NCBI RefSeq assembly: GCF_013283875.1
Contig: NZ_CP054139.1
Location: 3,038,001 to 3,102,000, forward strand
DNA length: 64,000 bases
Reading direction: 5' to 3'
Source: Mucilaginibacter mali
GTDB lineage: Bacteria > Bacteroidota > Bacteroidia > Sphingobacteriales > Sphingobacteriaceae
The position numbers were made by a program, and so were the translations under genes. The first letter of the stretch is position 1; every line of letters starts with the position of its first letter. The notes beneath the pieces were generated by a model. It was not told where the DNA came from, searched no databases, and saw only the letters and a list, made by a program, of their open reading frames with translations. Shown here piece by piece: positions 1-7,172 of this stretch.

Positions 1-430
1 CCTCCCCAAAGGAGAGGGCTTTAGAAAAAACACGTTTAAAACCCCCTCTCCTCTGGAGGGTAATAGCCCATCATTAGGCAGATAAACAGGTCGCTTCTAC
101 GAAGCTCGAATTTTAAGCTTAACCTATTGCCATCACTACGGGCAATGTCATTAAGTTAAGCTTTTAAGCCCCACCTAAATCCTCCCCAAAGGGGAGGACT
201 TTAAGAATTTTACGCTTGTGCAGCCTAAGTCTCCCCTATCGGGGGAGATTTAGAGGGGGCTTTATTCGGCTGGAGCGATATGTTGGTAGAAAAAGATGGC
301 AAGTAAGGCAGAACCCCATCGGGGTGATCTGTAAAATGCCCATTTATCCGGCTCTGCCTAATCATGGGCTATTACTCTCTGGAGAGGGCTGGGGTGAGGC
401 TTTAAATAAAAACCCTAACTTTGCGTTAAC
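1..430. repeat. Cluster of short palindromic intergenic repeats
   Basis: No convincing gene is seen here. The stretch holds several CCTCCCC/GGGGAGG-type inverted repeats (around 1-60, 181-200 and 230-262). It also has a nested palindrome (AAGCTTAAC at 115-123 with GTTAAGCTT at 155-163, and ATTGCC/GGCAAT inside it) and an AGGCAGA/TCTGCCT pair near 306-360. A 141-residue open frame across it is read out of these repeats and overlaps the real gene that starts at 440. Confidence 0.6.
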
Positions 431-439
431 AATAAACCC

Positions 440-703
440 ATGGGCAAATTCCCGATACCTGATAACGTACTATACGTGTGCACCGGCAGCAAATGCGCCA
501 AGCGGGGCGGGAAAAGTATGTACAAAATTGCCAAAGCTTTGGCTAAGTACGATGATAGTTTTGAAGTGGTACGTACAGAATGCACAGACCGGTGCGATTG
601 GGCACCGGTCTGTGCTATACAGCCGGGTAATACCTGGCTAAAAGAATACTCGGAAAAGGAAGTGCTTAAGCTGCTGCAAAAGCAAAGGCGTGGTGAAGAT
701 TAA
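440..703 (+). CDS. Thioredoxin-like [2Fe-2S] ferredoxin-domain protein
   Basis: A small 87-residue protein with the cysteine pattern of the thioredoxin-like [2Fe-2S] family (related to the NuoE C-terminal fold). Cys14 and Cys19 sit in a VCTGSKC motif, and Cys48 and Cys52 in ECTDRC, followed by APVC with Cys58. The spacing fits ligation of one 2Fe-2S cluster, so it probably carries electrons in the cytoplasm; the partner is unknown. The ATG at 440 directly precedes the fold. Its stop overlaps the stop of the convergent ferritin gene by four bases. Iron storage next door fits an iron or redox theme, but no operon is shared. Confidence 0.8.
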   Translation: MGKFPIPDNVLYVCTGSKCAKRGGKSMYKIAKALAKYDDSFEVVRTECTDRCDWAPVCAIQPGNTWLKEYSEKEVLKLLQKQRRGED

Positions 704-1230
704 GCTTCGCTGTCGTATTTAATATCGCAAACGTGCTTGTCGATTTGCCAGCGGCCGGTGCCTTCTTCGCCAATAACTTCAAATAATTCCAGCGCTCGGC
801 GGGCTTTGTACTCTTCTTCGCGCTGTTCTTTCAGGAACCAGTTCAAAAATTCAAGGGTCACGTAGTCCTGCTCTTTATGGCAGCGGGCTGCAATGTTTTT
901 GATAGATTGCGTAACGCTGATCTCCTGGTCCAACGCATCCTCAAAAACTTCTTTGAATGAGTTGTATTCTATTTTAATACCGTTCACATCGGGCGAGATA
1001 GCGGTGCCGCCCATATCCAAAATGTATTTAAAAAATTTCATCTGGTGCATACGCTCTTCTTCGGCCTGTTTGAAAAAGTAGGTTGATGAACCGTCGAAGC
1101 CGTTCCTGTCGCACCATGAGGCCATGGCCAGGTAGGCTGATGATGATTGGGCTTCTTTTTTTATTTGTTGGTTTAAAAGGCCCTCTATCTCTGAAGAGAT
1201 AAGGCATTTTACACGGATGAGATCTTTCAT
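700..1230 (-). CDS. ftnA: Bacterial non-haem ferritin (FtnA-like)
   Basis: A 176-residue ferritin that oxidises and stores iron in a 24-mer shell. The ferroxidase-centre residues are all visible: Glu26, Glu59, His62 (EEERMH), Glu103, Gln136 and Glu139 (KEQREEE). This is the E. coli FtnA set (17, 50, 53, 94, 127, 130) shifted by nine residues throughout, so the N-terminus has about nine extra residues. There is no haem-ligand Met typical of bacterioferritin at the dimer interface that I can point to. It is a single-gene unit, convergent with the [2Fe-2S] protein. The start at 1230 is the only in-frame ATG before the first helix. Confidence 0.92.
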   Translation of the reverse strand: MKDLIRVKCLISSEIEGLLNQQIKKEAQSSSAYLAMASWCDRNGFDGSSTYFFKQAEEERMHQMKFFKYILDMGGTAISPDVNGIKIEYNSFKEVFEDALDQEISVTQSIKNIAARCHKEQDYVTLEFLNWFLKEQREEEYKARRALELFEVIGEEGTGRWQIDKHVCDIKYDSEA

Positions 1231-1323
1231 AATGTTATTGCTTTAGGTATAACTAAAGCAATAATAATGCTAAAATTAACATTAAGCTAATAAGTATGCA
1301 ATATGAAATGAGTCTAAATTCGA

Positions 1324-1692
1324 TTAAACGGCCAGGCGGTGCAGACGATCGTAGATGATATGGTTCAGCTCCAGCATGGTAAAGGTGCCCTGCAGCAGTT
1401 CTTTAAAACGAACGATCTCCATTACGGTAAGTACATACGAATCGTCGCAAGCGCAAATGAAAACGATCTCGATATCGGCCGATTTGTTGCTTTTCAGCAA
1501 GATGGCCTCCACATCAATGGTATAAACTGCTTTTTTGAGTTTCAGCAGGCAACGGTAATCAAAACGGGCAACTTTGCCCGCAAAATCAACATACCAGCAA
1601 CTTTCGCTATCCGACTGATAAACACCGCCATGTTCGGTAATAAACACTTCGGTTAGTTTCATATCATCAATCAGGGTATTGCTTTCTTGCAT
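1324..1692 (-). CDS. Hypothetical protein, 122 residues
   Basis: I do not recognise a named family with certainty. The product is a mixed alpha/beta cytoplasmic protein without signal peptide or membrane segment. It contains a YQSDSESCWYVDF stretch, a basic LLKLKKAV segment and two nearby cysteines (ICAC). Codon use resembles the neighbours (GCC, GGC and ATC rich), which supports a real gene. A 105-residue frame on the other strand over the same bases is a shadow. The gene stands alone between ferritin and an AhpD-like gene, all on the minus strand. The ATG at 1692 could be replaced by the Met at residue 11. Confidence 0.55.
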   Translation of the reverse strand: MQESNTLIDDMKLTEVFITEHGGVYQSDSESCWYVDFAGKVARFDYRCLLKLKKAVYTIDVEAILLKSNKSADIEIVFICACDDSYVLTVMEIVRFKELLQGTFTMLELNHIIYDRLHRLAV

Positions 1693-1752
1693 CTATTTCT
1701 TCTGTTGCGCTACAAAAGTAGATGTTATTTATAATTAATCCAAATAAATCAA

Positions 1753-1820
1753 AATCAGAATTTACAAAATTTAAGGATTTACAGAATTCTGCTAATTCAT
1801 CAATTCTGTAAATTCTGATT
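1753..1820 (-). terminator. Long inverted repeat downstream of the AhpD-like gene
   Basis: The arms at 1753-1771 and 1802-1820 match at 18 of 19 positions (AATCAGAATTTACAxAATT). The repeat lies just past the stop of the minus-strand gene at 1828, so it could form the 3' hairpin of that transcript. The sequence is AT-rich and may also be a copy of a dispersed palindromic repeat rather than a dedicated terminator. Confidence 0.5.
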
Positions 1821-1827
1821 CAGACAG

Positions 1828-2265
1828 TTAATGCATCAGCAACTGCAAGGTAACCCCTATCCTATTCCAGGCGTTGATGGTAGTAACAGCCATTATAATA
1901 GCGGCCAGGTAGGTTTCGTCAAACAGTTTGGCGGCGTTGTTATAAGTTTCGTCGCTAACGCCATGGATATTTAAATGGGTCATTTCTTCGGCCAGGGCCA
2001 GCAGTGCGCGTTCCTGTTCGTCAAAAAACGGGGTTTCGCGCCAGGCGGTCAGCGCGTAGATTCGTTGTTCGGTTTCACCGGCTTTGCGGGCATCAATGGT
2101 ATGCATGTTGATGCAGTAGGCGCAATGGTTAATTTGCGATACCCTTATCTTGATCAGGTCTTTATGTATGGTAGTTAAACCAGTGGCGTTAACCGCGTTT
2201 TCAAGGCTCATCATGGCTTTATAAGCGGCCTGATCTAATTTGCTAAATTTTAATCTGTTGTTCAT
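1828..2265 (-). CDS. AhpD-like carboxymuconolactone decarboxylase family protein
   Basis: An alkylhydroperoxidase AhpD-core protein. Counted from the ATG at 2265, the redox motif CAYC lies at residues 48-51, with His55 four residues after the second Cys, as in the Cys-x-x-Cys-x-x-x-His proton-relay signature. Such proteins reduce peroxides or act as small thiol antioxidants. An upstream in-frame ATG at 2289 would add eight residues (MVYQNQNK) that look like untranslated leader, so I prefer 2265. The gene is monocistronic, with a palindrome at its 3' end. Its divergent upstream neighbour across the repeat array is the Ter island, which is another stress module. Confidence 0.82.
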   Translation of the reverse strand: MNNRLKFSKLDQAAYKAMMSLENAVNATGLTTIHKDLIKIRVSQINHCAYCINMHTIDARKAGETEQRIYALTAWRETPFFDEQERALLALAEEMTHLNIHGVSDETYNNAAKLFDETYLAAIIMAVTTINAWNRIGVTLQLLMH

Positions 2266-2354
2266 TTTGTTTTGATTTTGATATACCAAAGGTCGGTACT
2301 AAAGGGGCTTGAAAAAATGAACTGAGTTTAAGAAAAACACGCATAGCGTCGTAT

Positions 2355-2788
2355 ACTCACCCCGACGACGCTTCGCTGGTCGGCCCGCTCTGCGCGGAAA
2401 GAGGGCAGGAAGAAATTCCGATAACAAATACCCTCTTTGCGAAGCAGAGAGGGTGGTCGGGCGAAGCCACGACCGGGTGAGTCCACTCGCCGCCGTGCTT
2501 TCTCTCCCCGACGACGCTTCGCTGGTCGGCCCGCTCTTCGCTGCGCGGAAAGAGGGCAGGAAGCAATTCCGATAACGAATACCCTCTTTGCGAAGCAGAG
2601 AGGGTGATCGGGCGAAGCCACGACCGGGTGAGTCCACTCGCCGCCGTGCTTTCTCTCCCCGACGACGCTTCGCTGGTCGGCCCGCTCTTCGCTGCGCGGA
2701 AAGAGGGCAGGAAGCAGTACCGGTAACCCGTCCCCTCTTTTGCCAAAGGCAATAGAGGGCGGTCCAGCGAAGCGAGGACCGGGTGAGT
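2355..2788. repeat. Three tandem copies of a ~130 bp palindromic element
   Basis: Three head-to-tail copies at 2355-2482, 2501-2633 and 2652-2788, joined by the same short spacer (CCACTCGCCGCCGTGCTT). Each copy ends in GGGTGAGT, and the first begins with the matching ACTCACCC. Inside are two stem-loops built on CCCTCTTT...AGAGAGGG. Single copies in the opposite orientation lie at 14281-14418 and 40359-40498. Long frames across the array (up to 147 residues) are repeat read-through, not genes. The rest of the 2266-2977 gap (2789-2977) is AT-rich and should hold the promoter of the Ter operon. Confidence 0.88.
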
Positions 2789-2977
2789 CTTCGCCATCAC
2801 GCTAACCTACTCCCATTCAACCCACTACCCCACATCAGCAAAAACCCTATTGCCAATCAAAATAATATATCCTACCTTACACTCATTAATACATTTATCA
2901 ACCAATAATTAAATACCCCAAAACGTGTAATATTTTAAGGGGACATCACTCTAAGAAATAATTAACGTGCTATTAAC

Positions 2978-3553
2978 ATGGCTATAAATCTTCAAAAAGG
3001 ACAACGCATAGATATCGGCTTGTCTAAAATAAGCCTTGGATTAGGCTGGAACCCACACGAAGGCACTGGTTACGATTTCGACCTCGACGCCTCGGCAATT
3101 ATGATAGACCAGAACCGGGTGATACCGGAAGAGGAATACTTTATTTTTTACGGCAATACCGATTCGCCCGATGGCGCTTTACACCACAGCGGCGACGACC
3201 CGACCGGCGGCAACAGCGATGGCGGTGATGACGAGACCATCTCGGTAGACCTGGCCAAAGTAGACGGCCGCGTGAACGAGATCTTATTTGTAGTAACTAT
3301 TCACGAAGCCGCGGCGCGCCGACAGAATTTTGGTCAGGTACGCGATTCGTACATCCGCATTGTGGATGACATGACCGGGCAGGAAATTGCCAAGTACGAA
3401 CTGGGCGAGGATTTCTCGATTGAAACAGGTGTTGAGTTTGGCCGCCTGTACAAAAAAGATAATCATTGGAAGTTTGAGGCCTCAGGCCTTGGCTATCGTG
3501 AGGACCTGGCCTACTTCCTTGCCAAATACTACAAAGGCCAAATTATTAAATAA
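2978..3553 (+). CDS. terD: TerD family protein, type A (first copy)
   Basis: A 191-residue TerD-domain protein, a calcium-binding beta-sandwich family linked to tellurite, phage and stress resistance. Visible signatures are the N-terminal MAINLQKGQ, FDLDASAIMID near residue 35, and the acidic calcium-site stretch HSGDDPTGG...GGDDETI near 69-86. FGQVRDSYIRI and GRLYKKDNHWKFEASG follow. It has no signal peptide, so it is cytoplasmic. It is the first gene of a plus-strand run reaching at least 6944. It pairs with the type-B paralogue that follows after 18 bases, and closely resembles the protein at 5772. Confidence 0.93.
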   Translation: MAINLQKGQRIDIGLSKISLGLGWNPHEGTGYDFDLDASAIMIDQNRVIPEEEYFIFYGNTDSPDGALHHSGDDPTGGNSDGGDDETISVDLAKVDGRVNEILFVVTIHEAAARRQNFGQVRDSYIRIVDDMTGQEIAKYELGEDFSIETGVEFGRLYKKDNHWKFEASGLGYREDLAYFLAKYYKGQIIK

Positions 3554-3571
3554 TTAAAACCCCTTAAAATT

Positions 3572-4243
3572 ATGGCAATTAACTTAACAAAAGGTCAAAC
3601 CATCGACCTTCGGAAAAACGATAAAGGCGAAACCTTCGATCTGTCGCAGGTTACCATAGGTTTAGGCTGGGACGTAAGGCAAAAAGGGGGCGGCGGCTTC
3701 CTGGGCAAGCTATTTGGCGGTGCACAGGAAGAAGAGTATGACCTGGATGCCATCGGCTTTTTGCTGAACGAGCAGGGCAAAATAGCCAATATGGGTCGCC
3801 AGTTTACTAACAGTAACGGCCGCCAGGTAAATATGTACGAAGGCGATGTGATCTATTTTAACTCCATGCGCCACCCATCGGGCCATATCTGGTTAACCGG
3901 CGATAACCGTACCGGCGCCGGTGATGGCGACGACGAACAGATCATTGTAAAACTGGATAGCCTCGCCCCCACTTTCGATCGCATTGTATTTGTAGTGTCG
4001 ATTTACCAGGGCCGCAAAAACAACCAGCACTTTGGTATGATAGAGAATGCTTTTATCCGCGCGGTCGATCGCAGCGGCAAGGAGATAGCTCGTTTTAGTT
4101 TGAGTGGCGACGCTACCTTTAACGGCATGTGCAGCATGACCTTTGCAGAAGTGTACCGTAAAGATGGCACCTGGAAATTCCGCGCGCTGGGCGAACCGCA
4201 CCCGACCGATAATTTTGTAGAGCTGTTAGGCAAATACCGATAG
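3572..4243 (+). CDS. TerD family protein, type B (first copy)
   Basis: A 223-residue TerD-domain protein of a second subtype. It shares MAINLTKGQ and the DNRTGAGDGDDEQI calcium-site loop. It differs from type A by a glycine-rich insertion (GGGGFLGKLFGG) before the YDLDA strand and by an extra loop around residues 73-92. FGMIENAFIRAVD and EVYRKDGTWKFRALGE mark the C-terminal half. It follows the type-A gene by 18 bases and precedes the HAD gene by five, so it is surely in the same operon. The insertion resembles the one in the protein at 6330, which supports module duplication. Confidence 0.92.
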   Translation: MAINLTKGQTIDLRKNDKGETFDLSQVTIGLGWDVRQKGGGGFLGKLFGGAQEEEYDLDAIGFLLNEQGKIANMGRQFTNSNGRQVNMYEGDVIYFNSMRHPSGHIWLTGDNRTGAGDGDDEQIIVKLDSLAPTFDRIVFVVSIYQGRKNNQHFGMIENAFIRAVDRSGKEIARFSLSGDATFNGMCSMTFAEVYRKDGTWKFRALGEPHPTDNFVELLGKYR

Positions 4244-4248
4244 AACAA

Positions 4249-4965
4249 ATGTCTGTTTACAAACATTATTCGTTTGATCTGTGGCTGACGTTGATCCGAT
4301 CGAACCCGCAGTTTAAACAGCAGCGTGCACGGATCTTCCATGAACGGTTTAATTGGTTAAACAAGCCGTTGGTTGAGGTTGAGCGCGCTTTCAGGCAGGT
4401 AGACCTGATGGTGAACGGGATTAACGAAACCACGGGCAAAAACATCGATGCCGATGAAATGTACCTGATGGTGATCAGCCTGATCAATGATAACCAGGCA
4501 GACCTGCATAATATCGATATTGAGGCGCTTTACCAACAAATGGAAGACTTGGTACTGGAGCATATGCCCCTTATTTATTGCGACCGTACTACCGAAGTGC
4601 TGGCCTACCTGAAGGATAACCCCGCTTGTACAGCCAACTTATTGAGTAATACCGGTTTTATTAAGGGTGTTACCTTGCGCAAGGTGCTGCACCATTTGGG
4701 CATCGGCCGGTATTTCGATTTTCAACTATATTCAGACGAGGCGGGGCTATCGAAACCCAACCCGGCATTTTTTCAGTTGATGATCGACCGGGCCATGGCC
4801 TTAAAACAAATATCGCTAAACGAGATTATCCATATTGGCGATAACCCCCGGGCCGACGTTAGGGGCGCTGACATGGTTGGTATCGGCAGTATGCTGGTCA
4901 ACTCAAACAATACATCTATTATAAAACTGCTACCCGATGTTACACAAAACGTATTCGCTACATAA
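4249..4965 (+). CDS. HAD superfamily hydrolase of the Ter operon
   Basis: A 238-residue haloacid-dehalogenase-fold protein. Motif I is FDLWLTL with nucleophile Asp10. The usual second Asp two residues on is Trp12, like the DxYGT form of dehalogenases rather than the DxD of typical phosphatases. Ser133 (LLSNTG) is motif II, Lys169 (LSKPNP) motif III, and GDNPRAD with Asp198 and Asp203 motif IV. Ter operons are known to carry HAD and phosphoribosyltransferase genes thought to act on a nucleotide-like compound. Here it overlaps the PRTase gene by 29 bases, which implies translational coupling. The substrate is unknown. Confidence 0.85.
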   Translation: MSVYKHYSFDLWLTLIRSNPQFKQQRARIFHERFNWLNKPLVEVERAFRQVDLMVNGINETTGKNIDADEMYLMVISLINDNQADLHNIDIEALYQQMEDLVLEHMPLIYCDRTTEVLAYLKDNPACTANLLSNTGFIKGVTLRKVLHHLGIGRYFDFQLYSDEAGLSKPNPAFFQLMIDRAMALKQISLNEIIHIGDNPRADVRGADMVGIGSMLVNSNNTSIIKLLPDVTQNVFAT

Positions 4966-5782
4966 AATACATACCAGCACCAGCTTCGGGTTTGATGCGG
5001 GGCATTACAGCCGCTTTAAGTTTGGCGATGGGTTGGTATCGGCACAATTCGGCACCGATCTGGCCGATGGGTTCATCCGCGATGTTTTAAGCAAGGGCCG
5101 TATCCAGCAACAAATTGTGGTGATATCCAGTCCATACGCTTTTATACCCACGGCAACTTTTGCCATGAAGGATCATTTTGTGTACCGGCTTAACCATTGG
5201 CTGGCCGAAAACGATCTGCCTATTGTGCAGGAGACCAAGGTGCACCGCACAATTACCTATAAAGAAGATTATGGCGAACTGGATGCCGCCCAGCGTATGA
5301 GCCTGATCGGTAACGATAGTTTCCATATAGATGCTGAGTTTTTAAAAGGCAAAACGCTGCTATTTTTGGACGATATTAAGATAACCGGCAGCCATGAGCG
5401 AATGATATCCAAGATGATCAAACAGTATAACCTTCATAACGATATTTATATGCTGTACTTTGCCGAGCTGGCCAACACGGCCATCCACCCCAACATCGAG
5501 AACTATTTGAATTATCACGATGTAAAGTCGATATTCGATCTGGACAGTATCATCAGCAGCGGCCATTTTCGTGTGAATACCCGTATTGTGAAGTATATTT
5601 TAAATTACGATCACGATAGCTTTTGCGTGTTCCTGCAAAACAAGCCGCAGGCATTCATCAGCGAATTGTACAACATGGCTTTAGGCAACAGCTACCATAC
5701 CATGGATAGCTACGCGCTAAACCTTAATTACATAAAAGACCACTTATTTAACAATAATAAACTATTACAATATGGCAATTAA
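4937..5782 (+). CDS. Phosphoribosyltransferase-like protein of the Ter operon
   Basis: A 281-residue protein with a type-I phosphoribosyltransferase core. The PRPP-binding loop reads LLFLDDIKITGSHE at about residues 141-154, matching the hydrophobic-acidic-acidic-x-x-TG signature. It has an N-terminal extension of about 55 residues before the first core strand (VVISSPYAF) and a helical C-terminal tail. Family members in Ter clusters are proposed to make or modify a ribosylated metabolite; the actual substrate is not known. The start lies inside the HAD gene, and the end overlaps the next TerD gene by 11 bases, so the three genes are translated together. Confidence 0.8.
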   Translation: MLHKTYSLHKIHTSTSFGFDAGHYSRFKFGDGLVSAQFGTDLADGFIRDVLSKGRIQQQIVVISSPYAFIPTATFAMKDHFVYRLNHWLAENDLPIVQETKVHRTITYKEDYGELDAAQRMSLIGNDSFHIDAEFLKGKTLLFLDDIKITGSHERMISKMIKQYNLHNDIYMLYFAELANTAIHPNIENYLNYHDVKSIFDLDSIISSGHFRVNTRIVKYILNYDHDSFCVFLQNKPQAFISELYNMALGNSYHTMDSYALNLNYIKDHLFNNNKLLQYGN

Positions 5783-6326
5783 CCTTCAAAAAGGCCAGCG
5801 CGAGGCAATTAATGCCCCCAAATTCGTTATCGGGTTGGGCTGGGATACCAATACTTCATCTACCGGTTCGGCATTCGACCTGGATGCTTCGGTATTTATT
5901 TTAGGCGAGAACAAAAAGATCATAGCCGACGAATATTTCGTTTTTTACAATAACCTGAAATCGCCCGATGGCGGCGTGGAGCATACCGGCGATAACCTGA
6001 CCGGCGCCGGCGATGGCGACGACGAGCAGATCAAAATCGACCTGAACAAGGTTGACCCGCGCGTAAGTGAAATTTGCGTGGTAGTAACCATTCACGAAGC
6101 CGAAAGCCGCCGCCAGAATTTTGGACAAGTGCGTAACTCGTTTATGCGCATATTTGATGCCGCCACTAACGAAACCCTGCTGAAATACGAGCTGGAGGAA
6201 GATTTCTCGATCGAGACAGCGGTAGAATTTGGCCGCATTTACAAACGCAATAACGAATGGAAGTTTGAAGCCATTGGCGCCGGTATGAAAGGCGGCCTGG
6301 CCGATTATTTAAACAAATACAACTAA
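5772..6326 (+). CDS. terD: TerD family protein, type A (second copy)
   Basis: A 184-residue TerD-domain protein with MAINLQKGQ, FDLDASVFILG, the calcium-site loop HTGDNLTGAGDGDDEQI, FGQVRNSFMRIFD and GRIYKRNNEWKFEAIG. It aligns almost gap-free with the product of 2978-3553, so the two are paralogues from a fairly recent duplication. It starts inside the end of the PRTase gene (11-base overlap) and stops three bases before the next type-B TerD gene. It is cytoplasmic and has no targeting signal. Confidence 0.93.
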   Translation: MAINLQKGQREAINAPKFVIGLGWDTNTSSTGSAFDLDASVFILGENKKIIADEYFVFYNNLKSPDGGVEHTGDNLTGAGDGDDEQIKIDLNKVDPRVSEICVVVTIHEAESRRQNFGQVRNSFMRIFDAATNETLLKYELEEDFSIETAVEFGRIYKRNNEWKFEAIGAGMKGGLADYLNKYN

Positions 6327-6329
6327 ACC

Positions 6330-6944
6330 ATGGCTATCAATTTAGAAAAAGGGCAGCGCATTAACCTGCAAAAAAGCAATGGCAGCACTCTGCAAAACGT
6401 TTGCGTAGGCATTAACTGGGGCGCAATTGTAAAAAAGGGACTGTTTGGCATTGGCAGTACCACCGAAGCGGTTGACCTTGATGCCAGTTGTGCCCTGTTC
6501 AGCGAGAACAAGCAACTGGAAGAGGTGGTTTACTTTGGCAACCTAAAATCGAAGCTTGGCGCGGTACGCCACAGCGGTGACGACTTGACCGGCGACGTTG
6601 GCGGTGATGACGGCCTGGATAACGAAGTGATCACACTGGATTTCAGTATGCTGAGCCCATCAACCCAATATGTAGCCTTTGTGTTAAACAGTTTCCGCGG
6701 ACAGGATTTTGGTTCGATACCTTTCGCCTCTATCCGTATTTACGAAGGCACGCCTACCCGTGTTAACGAGGTGTTCGCCAAGTACGATGTGGCGCATGGC
6801 GCTGGCTTCGCCGGGCACGTATCCATGGTGATGGGTGTGTTTTACAAACGCAACGGCGAGTGGAAATTTAACGCCATTGGCGAGCCGACCAAAGACCGCG
6901 ATCTGCAAAATACCGTTAAAACGGTAGCCGCGCAGTATTTATAA
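6330..6944 (+). CDS. TerD family protein, type B (second copy)
   Basis: A 204-residue TerD-domain protein with MAINLEKGQ, an insertion KKGLFGIGSTTEA before VDLDASC, and the acidic loop HSGDDLTGDVGGDDGLDNE. FGSIPFASIRIYEG and VFYKRNGEWKFNAIGE follow. The insertion before the VDLDA strand is at the same place as in the protein at 3572, so it belongs to type B. It has diverged more from its partner than the two type-A copies have from each other. It is the last gene of the first Ter transcription unit; a repeat element follows directly. Confidence 0.9.
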   Translation: MAINLEKGQRINLQKSNGSTLQNVCVGINWGAIVKKGLFGIGSTTEAVDLDASCALFSENKQLEEVVYFGNLKSKLGAVRHSGDDLTGDVGGDDGLDNEVITLDFSMLSPSTQYVAFVLNSFRGQDFGSIPFASIRIYEGTPTRVNEVFAKYDVAHGAGFAGHVSMVMGVFYKRNGEWKFNAIGEPTKDRDLQNTVKTVAAQYL

Positions 6945-6951
6945 GGCTAAA

Positions 6952-7095
6952 AATCCCGTAGGGATTAAATATCGGTAGCAATAAACAGATTGTGTTTAAT
7001 CCCGTGCCGTAGGTACGGAATATAATATAGCGTACCTATGGCACGCAGGATGAAATACAATTGCTACCGATATATTGCTCCTAACGGAGCATTTG
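6952..7095. repeat. Nested palindromic element between TerD and TelA genes
   Basis: Three nested or adjacent inverted repeats fill this gap. ATATCGGTAGCAAT (6969-6982) pairs exactly with ATTGCTACCGATAT (7060-7073). Inside it, CGTGCCGTAGGTACG (7003-7017) pairs with 7031-7045 with one mismatch. Small flanking hairpins (AATCCCGTAGGGATT and GCTCCTAACGGAGC) sit at the two ends. The layout is that of a dispersed Bacteroidota palindromic repeat; it may also separate the two Ter transcripts. Confidence 0.75.
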
Positions 7096-7121
7096 GAATA
7101 ACAATTTGTAACATTTCAAAT

Positions 7122-7129
7122 TATCTTTA
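7122..7129 (+). promoter_or_regulatory. Candidate -7 box of the TelA gene
   Basis: TATCTTTA followed by CA, close to the Bacteroidota -7 consensus TAnnTTTG, lies 43 bases before the ATG. A TTTG at 7105-7108 is nearer than the usual spacing for a -33 box, so only the -7 element is convincing. The same TATCTTTAC string precedes TerC (9595) and the glycosyltransferase (17834). Confidence 0.35.
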
Positions 7130-7172
7130 CATCTAAACTTGTGTAATTTCAATACCTAACACATTTGTAATC

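Noticed and set aside
216..641. 141-codon plus-strand frame
   Set aside because: It runs through palindromic repeats and then overlaps the well-supported [2Fe-2S] protein gene in another frame.
2355..2788. CRISPR array
   Set aside because: The repeating unit is about 130 bases with identical 18-base spacers and internal hairpins. There are no short repeats with unique spacers and no cas genes.
2299..2800. Overlapping long open frames (97 to 147 codons) on the minus strand
   Set aside because: They are read-through of three tandem repeat copies. The translations repeat the same phrase (CPLSAQ, ADQRSVVG) in different frames and have no protein-like features.
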